64,000 nucleotides of DNA from Microvirga antarctica (GTDB lineage: Bacteria; Pseudomonadota; Alphaproteobacteria; Rhizobiales; Beijerinckiaceae). The notes beneath the pieces were generated by a model. The model had not been told where the DNA came from and searched no databases. It saw nothing but the letters and a program-made list of their open reading frames with translations. Numbering within the stretch: position 1 is the first letter of the stretch; the number at the start of each line of letters is the position of its first letter. Positions 17,106 through 25,549 of the stretch are shown one piece after another. Location of the stretch: NCBI RefSeq assembly GCF_017921815.1, contig NZ_JAGEMM010000007.1, positions 163,358 through 227,357 on the forward strand, written 5' to 3'. A program made the position numbers and the translations under genes.

Positions 17106-18002
17106 TTAACGATTGTACCTCACTGGCACGGTCAATGTGAGGGATGGGGCATTGCGGGCGGCTTCAGGCGGCGGTGGCGGAACCGGGTTTGCTCGTTTCA
17201 CGAGCGCGACAGCCTCCAGATCTAGTACGGGATCGCCCGAGGACCGCATGAGACGCGCTGACAACACCTGGCCAGTCTGGCTGATGGTGAACGCCACCGT
17301 CGCGGTCCCTCCGCCAGACGCGCCAGCAGGGAACCGCTTATGCCGGTTGAGATGCGCCAGCAGGCTGCTCCGCCACGACGCCTGTGCGACAGCACTCAAC
17401 GCACCGGGGATCGGCGATGTGGCAGGCTGCTCCCCGCGTGCCTGGGAGGGCGGCGGGGCGGACGAGAGATCTTGTTGGGGGCTGTCAAGATTGACAGACG
17501 GCTTGCGGACCGCTGGTTTCTGGAGAGGTCTCCTGGGCGCCGGCCGTGGAGGTTGTCGGGGGCGGGACGGAGGCAGGACTGCCTCAGCGGGCGCGACCCA
17601 TGCCTGTTCGGGTAGCGGTGATTCCTGGGAAAGGCTCGGCGTCTCCGGAGCATAATCACTCAACAATGGCGAACGTCGCAGGGGCGTGTTTTCGTCGACA
17701 GCTTCTGGAGTTGCAGAATCTGGCCTGGCGGTTAACGGCTTGGGCTGCGTCTCCAACAACAGCGGGCCAGGCGCGACATCCTGCAGAACCGCCTCCGCGG
17801 CGGCAGGCAGCGGTGAAAGCTCCAGGAGAATCGCCGCGGGAGAGCCCGCGGCGTGCGTGCTGATATTCGATCGCGACACCAGCATCACGATCGCGGCCGC
17901 ATGGACCGCAAGCACGAGGGTGCCCGCACAGATCCAACGCGCCAAGACGGCCGCGCTCTCATCGCGCGAAGGCGACAAAAGAGAGCCGGCGGAAGCACTC
18001 AT
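17106..18002 (-). CDS. tonB: TonB energy-transducing protein
   Basis: A 298-residue TonB. The N-terminus has a short cytoplasmic part and one transmembrane anchor (WICAGTLVLAVHAAAIVMLV, about 23-42). A long Pro-rich periplasmic spacer follows (RPRQPPRPAPRRPLQKP). The C-terminal TonB domain is clear: LLAHLNRHKRFPAGASGGGTA, then VLSARLMRSSGDPVLDLEAV and a final VPVRYNR. It couples the proton motive force to outer-membrane receptors. Its start overlaps the exbD stop by 4 bases (ATGA), completing exbB-exbD-tonB. No TonB-dependent receptor lies in the window. Confidence 0.92.
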   Translation of the reverse strand: MSASAGSLLSPSRDESAAVLARWICAGTLVLAVHAAAIVMLVSRSNISTHAAGSPAAILLELSPLPAAAEAVLQDVAPGPLLLETQPKPLTARPDSATPEAVDENTPLRRSPLLSDYAPETPSLSQESPLPEQAWVAPAEAVLPPSRPRQPPRPAPRRPLQKPAVRKPSVNLDSPQQDLSSAPPPSQARGEQPATSPIPGALSAVAQASWRSSLLAHLNRHKRFPAGASGGGTATVAFTISQTGQVLSARLMRSSGDPVLDLEAVALVKRANPVPPPPPEAARNAPSLTLTVPVRYNR

Positions 18003-18460
18003 GGGCCAGTGGTCTCAATTCCCTTGGCAGGAAGCGGTTGTCCCGCGTCTTCGACTCCCACCAGCGCGACCTTCAGGTAGCCCGCCGACCGCAGCAGGTT
18101 CATCACCACCATCAGATCGCCATAGGCGACCTGCTCGTCCGCTCTCAGAAAAATTCGTTGATCCCGCTCGCTGCGTGTTTGCACATCCAGCGCACTCTGC
18201 AGGCTCGCGCGTGCCACGACGTCACTGCCCAGCGAAAGACTGAGATCCCTCTTCACGGTGAGAAACAGTGGCTCATCCGGTCGCTGTTGCGAAGTGGCAT
18301 TCGAAACTGGCAGGTCAACTGCCACATCAACGGTCGAGAGCGGCGCTGCGACCATAAAAATGATCAGCAGCACCAACACGACATCGATGAACGGCGTCAC
18401 GTTGATCTCTGAGACGTCTGCCAGATCGCCGTCCTGCGGATTTTTCAAGGACACGCCCAT
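17999..18460 (-). CDS. exbD: Biopolymer transport protein ExbD
   Basis: A 153-residue ExbD. A short cytoplasmic N-terminus (MGVSLKNPQDGDLADVSEINVTP) precedes the single membrane helix, which carries the essential Asp in FIDVVLVLLIIFMVAAP (about residue 26). The periplasmic domain follows (IFLRADEQVAYGDLMVVMNLLRSAGY), with ALVG near the end. With ExbB it forms the proton channel that energises TonB. It starts 3 bases after exbB and overlaps tonB by 4. Confidence 0.94.
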   Translation of the reverse strand: MGVSLKNPQDGDLADVSEINVTPFIDVVLVLLIIFMVAAPLSTVDVAVDLPVSNATSQQRPDEPLFLTVKRDLSLSLGSDVVARASLQSALDVQTRSERDQRIFLRADEQVAYGDLMVVMNLLRSAGYLKVALVGVEDAGQPLPAKGIETTGP

Positions 18461-18463
18461 GCA

Positions 18464-19411
18464 TCAACCCGCTGGCTGTAGAAAGCGCGAAGCGTTCGGC
18501 GCTACGGCGTGTCTTTCGCCCCCATTGGCCCTGTGGTCGCTCTCACTCCGGCGATCAAGGTCGCGCGAAAGATGCTGCAGAACCTCTCCGGACGCATCGG
18601 ACAGGCGAGCACGATAGCCGGTGATGGCGCGAGCAAACATATTATAGATGATGACCGCTGGAATGGCCGCCACGAGGCCGATCGCGGTGGCAAGGAGCGC
18701 TTCGGCGATCCCTGGTGCAACGACCGCCAGGTTCGTGGTCCGCGCCTGGGAAATCCCAATGAAGCTGTTCATTATCCCCCAAACAGTGCCGAACAGCCCG
18801 ACAAAGGGAGCCGTTGCGCCGATGGTGGCGAGAAGTCCCGTACCGCGCGCCATGGCCCGACTCGCCCGCGCCTCGATCCGTGAAATGGCGATCGATGCGC
18901 GCTCCTTGGTTCCCTCAGCGGCGAGCGTGCCTGACTGCTGCATCTCACGCGCAGCGGCGCGAACAAGGTCGGCCACCGGCCCACCCGCCGACCGGCTGGC
19001 ATCGACTGCAATCAGGGCCGTCTCAAGGGATGATGCCTTCGCGACCGCGCTCGTGGCGATCCTTGCATGGCGCGTCGCAGCGGCAAGCTCAAGTCCTTTG
19101 GCCAACCAGATTGTCCATGTGACGAGGGAAGCAAAGGCAAGGCCGATCATCACCGCTTTCACGACAATGTCCGCCTGATTGAACATGCCCCACGGGGACA
19201 GGTCGCGCGGCAGCGCACCCAGTGCGGAATCAGCCCTGGACGCTGGCGAAGCGGCTGGCGTCGTTGCTGGAGCCGCTCCGGAGGGCCCGACTGAGGTCGT
19301 CACCATTGGCGGCGCGACGGCCGGCACCGTCTGCGCGTGAGCGCCCACAGTCGAGAACCCCAGGATCAACATCAGGCCCATGATGGTGAGACTTTTTCGC
19401 CTGCCGGTCAT
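18464..19411 (-). CDS. exbB: Biopolymer transport protein ExbB
   Basis: A 315-residue ExbB/TolQ-family protein. It has an N-terminal signal-like segment ([20 protein letters not shown]), a Pro/Ala-rich periplasmic stretch, then the first membrane helix ([18 protein letters not shown]) and the pair of later helices with [26 protein letters not shown] and [21 protein letters not shown]. The extended N-terminus with a signal-like leader is typical of many alphaproteobacterial ExbB proteins. I chose the ATG at 19411 because it begins just before that segment; a GTG at 19516 would add 35 charged residues. An Irr-type box lies 242 bases upstream, implying iron or heme control of the operon. Confidence 0.92.
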   Translation of the reverse strand: MTGRRKSLTIMGLMLILGFSTVGAHAQTVPAVAPPMVTTSVGPSGAAPATTPAASPASRADSALGALPRDLSPWGMFNQADIVVKAVMIGLAFASLVTWTIWLAKGLELAAATRHARIATSAVAKASSLETALIAVDASRSAGGPVADLVRAAAREMQQSGTLAAEGTKERASIAISRIEARASRAMARGTGLLATIGATAPFVGLFGTVWGIMNSFIGISQARTTNLAVVAPGIAEALLATAIGLVAAIPAVIIYNMFARAITGYRARLSDASGEVLQHLSRDLDRRSESDHRANGGERHAVAPNASRFLQPAG

Positions 19412-19652
19412 TCTGACGTTCCAGCCGGGCCATACGCCCTCGTTCTTGTCATCGTCGGTCTTGCTCCGTGCGTCTAAACTCTCGCCAAAAGGCGAACCGT
19501 AGGGCTTCCGTGACACGTCTCTCGGCTGGAACAGCGAGCCGAGACTGAAGCGATTGCGCGGCTTAGACCCCGTGACTCGATCTACTCGTCAAGCGAGCCC
19601 GCGGCTCGCCCGGCGTCATAGTCCAAATAAAATTACCCTGCAAATACAATGT

Positions 19653-19669
19653 TTTAGAGATCCTCTAAA
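19653..19669 (-). promoter_or_regulatory. Irr/ICE-like iron-control box
   Basis: TTTAGAG-ATC-CTCTAAA is a perfect 7-3-7 inverted repeat in an AT-rich pocket. It differs by one symmetrical base from the published Rhizobiales Irr motif TTTAGAA-N3-TTCTAAA. It lies in the 492-base gap between exbB (minus) and the FGE-like gene (plus), upstream of exbB-exbD-tonB, a classic iron/heme uptake target. A GC-rich perfect hairpin (GCGAGCC, CGC, GGCTCGC) lies at 19593-19609 between the box and exbB. No other gene is apparent in the gap. Confidence 0.7.
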
Positions 19670-19903
19670 GAGCTCCAAATACCGTCCGCAAAGTCTCGTG
19701 GCGCTCAGGGGACGTTGGTATATCGCTGAGCGAACTCAGCACTGAGGTATTTGAGCTGCGCAAGCGGATGAGGTTGCGAGCCTTCCAAACTTGGCTTCAG
19801 GACTTCTCGCCAGTGTGCCGCAAATGTGAGATAGTTTTTTATCGCGCCCTGAACGGAAGTCCCCCATGTCACGCCCCCTCTCGCTGCGTCCGGCCGCCAT
19901 CGA

Positions 19904-20881
19904 ATGAACCGACCATCCAGCCGTAGTCTTGCCGAACGCACCCCTGCTGTCTCAGGACGCAATGAGGAGATGATCTGGATTGCAGGCGGGACTTTCAGGA
20001 TGGGCTCTAACGATCACTATCCGGAAGAGGCGCCAGTCCACCGCGCGACGGTCGATGGTTTCTGGATGGACCCTACACCCGTCACCAATCGTCAGTTCAA
20101 GGCCTTTGTGCAGGCGACCGGCCATGTGACGACCGCAGAAACGGTTCCCGATGCGAAAGACTATCCGGGCGCGATACCGGACATGCTGAAGGCTGGATCA
20201 TTGCTGTTTACCCCACCCCATCATCCGGTTGATCTGCGCGATTGGAGTCAGTGGTGGACATTTTCATTCGGCACCCAATGGCGGCGCCCCCAGGGTCCGA
20301 CGAGCAGACTCAAAGGTCTCGAGGATCACCCCGTCGTCCATGTGAGCTACACTGACGCTCTCGCCTATGCGAAGTGGATCGGGAAGGACCTTCCCACGGA
20401 GGCAGAGTGGGAATTTGCAGCGCGCGGGGGACTTGATGGCGCAGAGTACGCGTGGGGTGATTCACTCACGCCGGAAGGCGTGCATATGGCCAATACATGG
20501 CAAGGTCAGTTTCCCTTCGAGAATACACTGCAGGATGGATACGCACGAACCTCCCCGGTGGGAGTCTTCCCGGCCAACGGATTTGGTGTTTTCGACATGA
20601 TCGGCAACGTCTGGGAGTGGACGACGGATTGGTATGCTCCCAAGCACAACGAGGACGCGCCGAAGGCCTGCTGCATTCCTGAGAACCCTCGTGGCGGCCG
20701 GGAGGATGCAAGTTTCGATCCGCAGCAGCCCGAGATCCGCATCCCACGTAAGGTGGTCAAGGGCGGCTCCCATCTCTGCGCGCCGAGCTATTGCCGTCGA
20801 TACCGGCCCGCTGCACGGCACCCCCATCCGGTCGATACATCGACGAGCCACATCGGCTTTCGCTGCATCCGGCGGGCTTGA
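19904..20881 (+). CDS. Formylglycine-generating enzyme / SUMF1-family protein
   Basis: A 325-residue FGE-sulfatase domain protein. It starts with the family signature IAGGTFRMGSNDHYPEEAPVHRATVDGFWMD in pieces near residues 26-58, has LPTEAEWEFAARGG and YAWGD in the middle, and GNVWEWTTDWY near 225. The C-terminus has GGSHLCAPSYCRRYRPAAR, which aligns with the catalytic cysteine pair of true FGE (Cys-x4-Cys), so the oxidase site looks intact. FGE converts a sulfatase Cys to formylglycine. No sulfatase is visible in the window. A later ATG at 19967 is a possible alternative start. The gene is convergent with the ABM-like gene. Confidence 0.9.
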   Translation: MNRPSSRSLAERTPAVSGRNEEMIWIAGGTFRMGSNDHYPEEAPVHRATVDGFWMDPTPVTNRQFKAFVQATGHVTTAETVPDAKDYPGAIPDMLKAGSLLFTPPHHPVDLRDWSQWWTFSFGTQWRRPQGPTSRLKGLEDHPVVHVSYTDALAYAKWIGKDLPTEAEWEFAARGGLDGAEYAWGDSLTPEGVHMANTWQGQFPFENTLQDGYARTSPVGVFPANGFGVFDMIGNVWEWTTDWYAPKHNEDAPKACCIPENPRGGREDASFDPQQPEIRIPRKVVKGGSHLCAPSYCRRYRPAARHPHPVDTSTSHIGFRCIRRA

Positions 20882-21004
20882 TCAAGCGCCGTCCCGTCGC
20901 GTCTCACCAAGGTGGAAAGACTGTCTTCCTGTCGTTCTTCATGTCGACGACGAGCCAGTCGCGCTGAGGCGCCTCGTCAAGGGCAGGCACGCCGCCGGAG
21001 ACCG

Positions 21005-21958
21005 TCAGGAGAGCCGCGAGAAGATCACAAGCGCCGCCAGGTAGAGACCGGCGACCAATGCCGCGCCGGTGACATTCGTTGCCAAAGCGGAGCCGGGCGC
21101 TGCGAGCCACCAGTTAAATTTGCGGCTTGCCCAGGGCACCAGCCAATTGAGGAGAATGACACCGACAACGTTCCCGACAAAAAGCGCCAACCAGAAGGGA
21201 AGTTCGAGCCGTCCCATGAGAATCGGCGTTTGCACAAAGATGCCGAACAGAAAGACCACGGGGTAGAGCATCAGCAGGACAACCATGTTCTGCTTCCACG
21301 CCGCCGGGCCTTGCGTGGATCCGTCAGATTTGAACCATTGGTCGAAGCCGGTTCTGACGATGCGGGTGTGAAACTCCTCCGTAAAGGAGACGGCCTCTGC
21401 GAGAAGTTTCTGCCGATCCGGAGAGTTCAGCCAGTTCTGGAGATGCTCCTCGGAATCAAATCTGACGATGGCAAGCCAATCGTCCTGCACGCCGGGCAAC
21501 GGTGGTTCGAACCGATATCCCTGGAAACCTGGAGCCTTGGACTGAGCGGCAGCGATACGTTGTTCCCAGGCGCGATAGGATATTTCGGACCCCTTCTTGA
21601 TCCGCGTCGCGATCACAGCCGAAACTGGGGCCGGAAGAACGCCAGACCCGCCGTCGCGGACAATATGAACATCGTCCTTTCCGGCCAGCATCGGCAATGC
21701 AGCCCGGACAAGGTCGAGGCGCTCATGCGAATGAAGCCAAGCGACCGCCGATTTCTCGCTGTCGAAGTCCTGCAGAATGACCCAGTCGATCTGCATGGGA
21801 GGATTCGGCGGCATGACCGTCTGGCGCAGAAAGCCTGGAAAAGTCCCGGCTGTTTTTCCGATTCCATCCTGCCAGGTGGCAAACGTCGCCTCCTGACCAG
21901 GGACGACCTGGGTCTGCGTCACGATCGTGACGGGTGCCGGCATCGTCCCTGCGCTCAT
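21005..21958 (-). CDS. Membrane protein with two ABM-type ferredoxin-like domains
   Basis: A 317-residue protein. Residues about 9-95 (VTIVTQTQVVPGQEATFATW, PGFLRQTV) and 110-195 (VIATRIKKGSEISYRAWEQRI, PGFQGYRF) are two dimeric alpha-beta-barrel domains of the antibiotic-biosynthesis-monooxygenase type. The C-terminal third has about three membrane helices (MVVLLMLYPVVFLFGIFV, WLALFVGNVVGVILLNWLV, VTGAALVAGLYLAALVIF). Paired ABM domains with membrane helices occur in uncharacterised proteins. Its ATG overlaps the stop of the Mo-hydroxylase gene (ATGA), so it is the last gene of that operon and its product probably acts with it. Function is unknown. Confidence 0.85.
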   Translation of the reverse strand: MSAGTMPAPVTIVTQTQVVPGQEATFATWQDGIGKTAGTFPGFLRQTVMPPNPPMQIDWVILQDFDSEKSAVAWLHSHERLDLVRAALPMLAGKDDVHIVRDGGSGVLPAPVSAVIATRIKKGSEISYRAWEQRIAAAQSKAPGFQGYRFEPPLPGVQDDWLAIVRFDSEEHLQNWLNSPDRQKLLAEAVSFTEEFHTRIVRTGFDQWFKSDGSTQGPAAWKQNMVVLLMLYPVVFLFGIFVQTPILMGRLELPFWLALFVGNVVGVILLNWLVPWASRKFNWWLAAPGSALATNVTGAALVAGLYLAALVIFSRLS

Positions 21959-24654
21959 GCGTCGTGACTCAGTCTGTCAAAGATCCGGTCTGGCGTGAGC
22001 GGGAGATGAGCAAACCGAACGCCGGTCGCGTTCGCAAGGGCGTTCGCAATGGCGGGTGCCACCGGGTTGATGGCGCTTTCACCTTGGGACTTCGCGCCAA
22101 GCGGGCCGATCGCGTCGTAGGTATCTGCAAAGTGGACCTCGCTTTCAGGCACGTCTGCAAAAGCCGGAATCCGGTAGTTCCGGAACGCCGGATTGATGAC
22201 GGCGCCGTGGTCATCGATCATCATGTTCTCGGTCAGCGTCCAGCCAATAGCCATCGCGATGGCCCCATCAATCTGGCCGCGGCATTGCATTGGATTGATC
22301 AGGCGTCCGATATCGGCCGCCTGGACGCTTTGCAGAATTCGAATCTCGCCGGTCACCTTCTCGACCGCAAGCCGAATGCCGTGAACGTTGAAGGCCACGG
22401 TCCTCGGGGAGAGATAGGCTTTACGCTTCGCCTCGAATCGGTGCCCGACCGCATGTCCGGCCTTCCAGAGATCCTGTAGGGACATCCGACGATTGCCACA
22501 GACGATCTCGTCATCGTCAAGATGGCACTCCGAGGTCGGCGCTCCCGTGTGGCGGCTGGCAAAATCGAGGATGTTGTCCAACAGAGCATTTGCTGCAGCA
22601 TCAACCGCCCTCCCCGCCACAACTGTCCCTGTGCTCGCGAATGTTCCCGTATCGTAGGGTGTGAGGTCGGTATCGGCGTTGATAATCGCAACCTGATCGG
22701 CGCGCGTGGAAAGAACGGATGCCGCGATCTGGCGATGCGACGTGACAGAGCCGTTGCCCATCTCCGTCGATCCGATAGCCAAGTGATATCGGCCGTCGGG
22801 CAAGAGCGCCATCTCGGCGCCGGACCGGTGCTCCGTGGGTGGTCCGCAATCCAGCATCGCGAGAGCGACACCCGTGCCACTCTGCCAGTTTTCGCCGGCA
22901 GGAGGCTCCGCGCCGCGTCCGCTGGAAAGCGCGTCTTCAACGAGATCAAGGCACTGATCGAGTCCGTAACTTCCAAATGTGACGTCGGACGGGTCCTTCC
23001 AGACCGATTCCATCCAGTCGCCCGGCCGCACCATGTTCAGTCGGCGCATGGCGAAGGGGTCGATCCCGAGGGTGCGGGCAAGATCATCCATCGCCGATTC
23101 GATCGCAAAGGTGGTCTGCGACGCACCATAGCCGCGAAACCCGCCGCCCGGCACGATGTTGGTATAGACGGCGTATCCCTCTGCCCGCTTGTTTTTGCAG
23201 CGATAGGCCGTCAGCGGATTGCCCAGAGCCGCCGCCAGTGTCTCGCCACCGTGGCCGCCATAAGCGCCGGTGTTCGAGACCACATGAACGTCAATGGCCG
23301 TGAGCGTGCCGTCGCGTTTGGCGCCAAGTTTCACGCGCGTCGTCATCTGGTGACGCGTGGTTGCACCGATGAACTGCTCCTCGCGGGTAAATTCCCATTG
23401 CACCGGCCGTCCGATCTTCAGCGTCGCCAGAACGCACAAGTCCTCGGAGATCATCTCCTGCTTGCCGCCGAAGCCGCCGCCGATCCGCTCGCAGAAGACA
23501 TGAACGTCGCGCGGGCTCATCTGGAAAAGGTGGCAAAGTTTTTGCTTGGCGATGAAGGGAGCTTGCGAGCTGGTACGGACGTGAAGGCGGCCGGTCTCGT
23601 CCTTCCACGCGATGGAGCCGTGTGTCTCGAGATGGGAATGCTGTACGCGCGAAGTCGAGTAGGTCATTTCGTGAACCGCGTCGGCGCCGGCAAAACCCTC
23701 AAGGACACTGCCTACTTCGCCCTTGATATCGACGTAGATGTTCCCGCGCGCAGCATCGCCTTTATCGTGAAGCACGGGGGCGTCGGGCTCCATCGCAGTA
23801 ACCGGATCGAACACTGCGGGCAGGATCTCGTATGTGACATCGAGCAGATGACAGGCAGCCTCCGCCGCTGCCTCAGTCTCTGCCACCACAGCCGCCACAC
23901 GCTGGCCCACGAACCGGACCACATTGTCGAGCATATAGGTGTCGTCAGGGTCGACCAGATGGTCCTCATGGGTCGCCGTGCTGTAGAGCCGTCGCGGCAC
24001 GTCCTCCCATGTAAAGATTCCAGCGACACCTGGTACAGCGAGAGCCTTCTGCCGGTCGATCGCGACGATGCGCGCATGGGCGTGAGGCGATCGCAAAACC
24101 TTGAGATGAAGGGCGCCCTCAACCGCGACGTCCATTGTATAATGGGCCTGGCCGGTGACAATGGAAGGCCCGAAAGGATTAGGAAGACTGGCGCCGCATG
24201 CGCGACCTGCCACATCGGCTTCGACCGATGTGCGCCCGTGAAGAGCGTCGTTGATCGATCGATACCCCGTGCAGCGACAGAGATTTCCCTTCAAGCTGTG
24301 CGGGAGGTCCTGCAGTCTTTCCGCATCGAGCGAGGCTGCGGTCATGATCATGCCCGCAGTACAAAAGCCGCATTGGAAGGCCTGCGCATCGAGAAAGGCC
24401 TGCTGCATCGGATGCAGGACGCCGTCGACTGCGAGCCCTGCAATGGTCGTCACTTCCCGCCCGGCTGCGCGAAAGGCAGGCGTGAGACAAGAGTGAACTG
24501 GGACGCCGTCGAGCCACACGGTGCAAGCACCGCAATCCCCGCCGTCGCACCCCTTCTTGACTCCGAAACTCCCGAAGTCGCGCAAGAATGTTCTCAGGCA
24601 TTGACCGGCATGCGGTTCAGCCGAGATCTGTTTGCCATCCACCAGATAGGTCAT
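21955..24654 (-). CDS. Molybdenum hydroxylase: fused 2Fe-2S and Mo-cofactor subunit
   Basis: An 899-residue xanthine-oxidase-family protein. The N-terminal ferredoxin-like domain binds one 2Fe-2S cluster through Cys36, Cys41, Cys44 and Cys56 (GCDGGDCGACTV). The helical domain binds the second through Cys95, Cys98, Cys126 and Cys128 (CGFCTAGM, CRCTGY). From about residue 160 the Mo-cofactor domains follow, with ERIGGGFGGKQE, GGGFRGYGASQ and, near the C-terminus, GAKSQGESAINP whose Glu matches the catalytic glutamate. Usually the small Fe-S and large Mo subunits are separate genes; here they are one chain, while FAD is on its own gene. Both neighbours overlap by 4 bases. The substrate (purine, aldehyde, N-heterocycle) is not readable. 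Confidence 0.93.
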   Translation of the reverse strand: MTYLVDGKQISAEPHAGQCLRTFLRDFGSFGVKKGCDGGDCGACTVWLDGVPVHSCLTPAFRAAGREVTTIAGLAVDGVLHPMQQAFLDAQAFQCGFCTAGMIMTAASLDAERLQDLPHSLKGNLCRCTGYRSINDALHGRTSVEADVAGRACGASLPNPFGPSIVTGQAHYTMDVAVEGALHLKVLRSPHAHARIVAIDRQKALAVPGVAGIFTWEDVPRRLYSTATHEDHLVDPDDTYMLDNVVRFVGQRVAAVVAETEAAAEAACHLLDVTYEILPAVFDPVTAMEPDAPVLHDKGDAARGNIYVDIKGEVGSVLEGFAGADAVHEMTYSTSRVQHSHLETHGSIAWKDETGRLHVRTSSQAPFIAKQKLCHLFQMSPRDVHVFCERIGGGFGGKQEMISEDLCVLATLKIGRPVQWEFTREEQFIGATTRHQMTTRVKLGAKRDGTLTAIDVHVVSNTGAYGGHGGETLAAALGNPLTAYRCKNKRAEGYAVYTNIVPGGGFRGYGASQTTFAIESAMDDLARTLGIDPFAMRRLNMVRPGDWMESVWKDPSDVTFGSYGLDQCLDLVEDALSSGRGAEPPAGENWQSGTGVALAMLDCGPPTEHRSGAEMALLPDGRYHLAIGSTEMGNGSVTSHRQIAASVLSTRADQVAIINADTDLTPYDTGTFASTGTVVAGRAVDAAANALLDNILDFASRHTGAPTSECHLDDDEIVCGNRRMSLQDLWKAGHAVGHRFEAKRKAYLSPRTVAFNVHGIRLAVEKVTGEIRILQSVQAADIGRLINPMQCRGQIDGAIAMAIGWTLTENMMIDDHGAVINPAFRNYRIPAFADVPESEVHFADTYDAIGPLGAKSQGESAINPVAPAIANALANATGVRFAHLPLTPDRIFDRLSHDA

Positions 24655-25484
24655 GCCAGAACCGCCGGTTGCGCCAGTTCCTGTCGGATCTGCTCTGCGA
24701 AGTGATACGTGAGGTGATGCTTGTAGGGAGCCGACCCATGCGGGTCGGCAAAATAACCGTCGCCGGGGATGGCCGCGTCAATCGCGCGACGAAGCTCGAT
24801 CGACGTCGGAACCGCCGGGAAGGCGATCTGCACCGGACGCGGCGTCGCGGCCGTGATGGTCAAAAGCATGTCGCCAGTCCCGCCGGTCTGCGTCCCCACG
24901 ATGAGAGCGGCCGATCGGCCCAATTTCGTCAAGGAGGCGTGGCGCAGGGCAAATCGTTTGGAGAGGGAGCGTGCAGGAATGTGAATGCTGCGGAGCAATT
25001 CGCCCGGCTTCAAAACATTGGCGTGATTCCCCGTCACAAAATCCAAGGCTGGGATTTCACGCTGAGTCCCGTCCCTCTGCCACAGTTCATAGGTCGCCTC
25101 GAGAGCGACGGTCAGAGAAATCATCGCGCCTGCCGGCAGGGACATGCAGATGTTCCCACCCACTGTCGCCGCGTTCCAGATTTTGAACGACGCGAGAAGA
25201 CAGTTGGCGCACTCCTTGATCAGGGCCGCTGCACCCCATTGGACGGGCGGGTTAAACCCGTAGAGTGTCGCGATGCTACAAGTTGCGGCGATGTCCAAAC
25301 CGCCGTCCGAGAGCGCCAAGGCAGGCCAACCGAGCTGCTCCAGATCGATCAATGTTTCAAGCGAGGGTTGCGGCTCTGAGAACAACCAGGTTCCGCCTGC
25401 AAGCCAAGCGTCTCCTGATGCCCATCCAGTAATCTCATCCGCCGTCAATGGGCGTTTGATCGCGCGGATCGCATTGAGATTCAT
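24651..25484 (-). CDS. Molybdenum hydroxylase FAD-binding subunit
   Basis: A 277-residue CoxM/XdhA-type FAD subunit. The N-terminal FAD-binding part has AWLAGGTWLFSEPQPSLETLIDLEQLGWP and a second motif TVGGNICMSLPAGAM near residue 110, corresponding to the usual TIGGN-x-AxxSPAAD region. The C-terminal CO-dehydrogenase flavoprotein-like domain follows from about residue 165. It passes electrons from the Fe-S/Mo chain to an acceptor. GAAGGA lies about 10 bases upstream of the ATG. It is the first gene of the three-gene operon and overlaps the Fe-S/Mo gene by 4 bases. Confidence 0.9.
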   Translation of the reverse strand: MNLNAIRAIKRPLTADEITGWASGDAWLAGGTWLFSEPQPSLETLIDLEQLGWPALALSDGGLDIAATCSIATLYGFNPPVQWGAAALIKECANCLLASFKIWNAATVGGNICMSLPAGAMISLTVALEATYELWQRDGTQREIPALDFVTGNHANVLKPGELLRSIHIPARSLSKRFALRHASLTKLGRSAALIVGTQTGGTGDMLLTITAATPRPVQIAFPAVPTSIELRRAIDAAIPGDGYFADPHGSAPYKHHLTYHFAEQIRQELAQPAVLA

Positions 25485-25549
25485 TCACGTTTGTCCTTCG
25501 ACGAGCATGACAATGTCACGGGATCGAGACGTGTCAGCGGCAATTCGGA

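Noticed and set aside
20912..21967. A 351-codon + strand frame over the ABM-like membrane gene
   Set aside because: The minus strand encodes two ABM domains and membrane helices with an ATGA-coupled start; the + frame has no motif or ribosome site.
22522..24705. A 727-codon open frame on the + strand opposite the Mo-hydroxylase genes
   Set aside because: It is an antisense frame kept open by codon bias; its translation has no fold-like pattern, while the minus strand carries complete Fe-S and Mo motifs.
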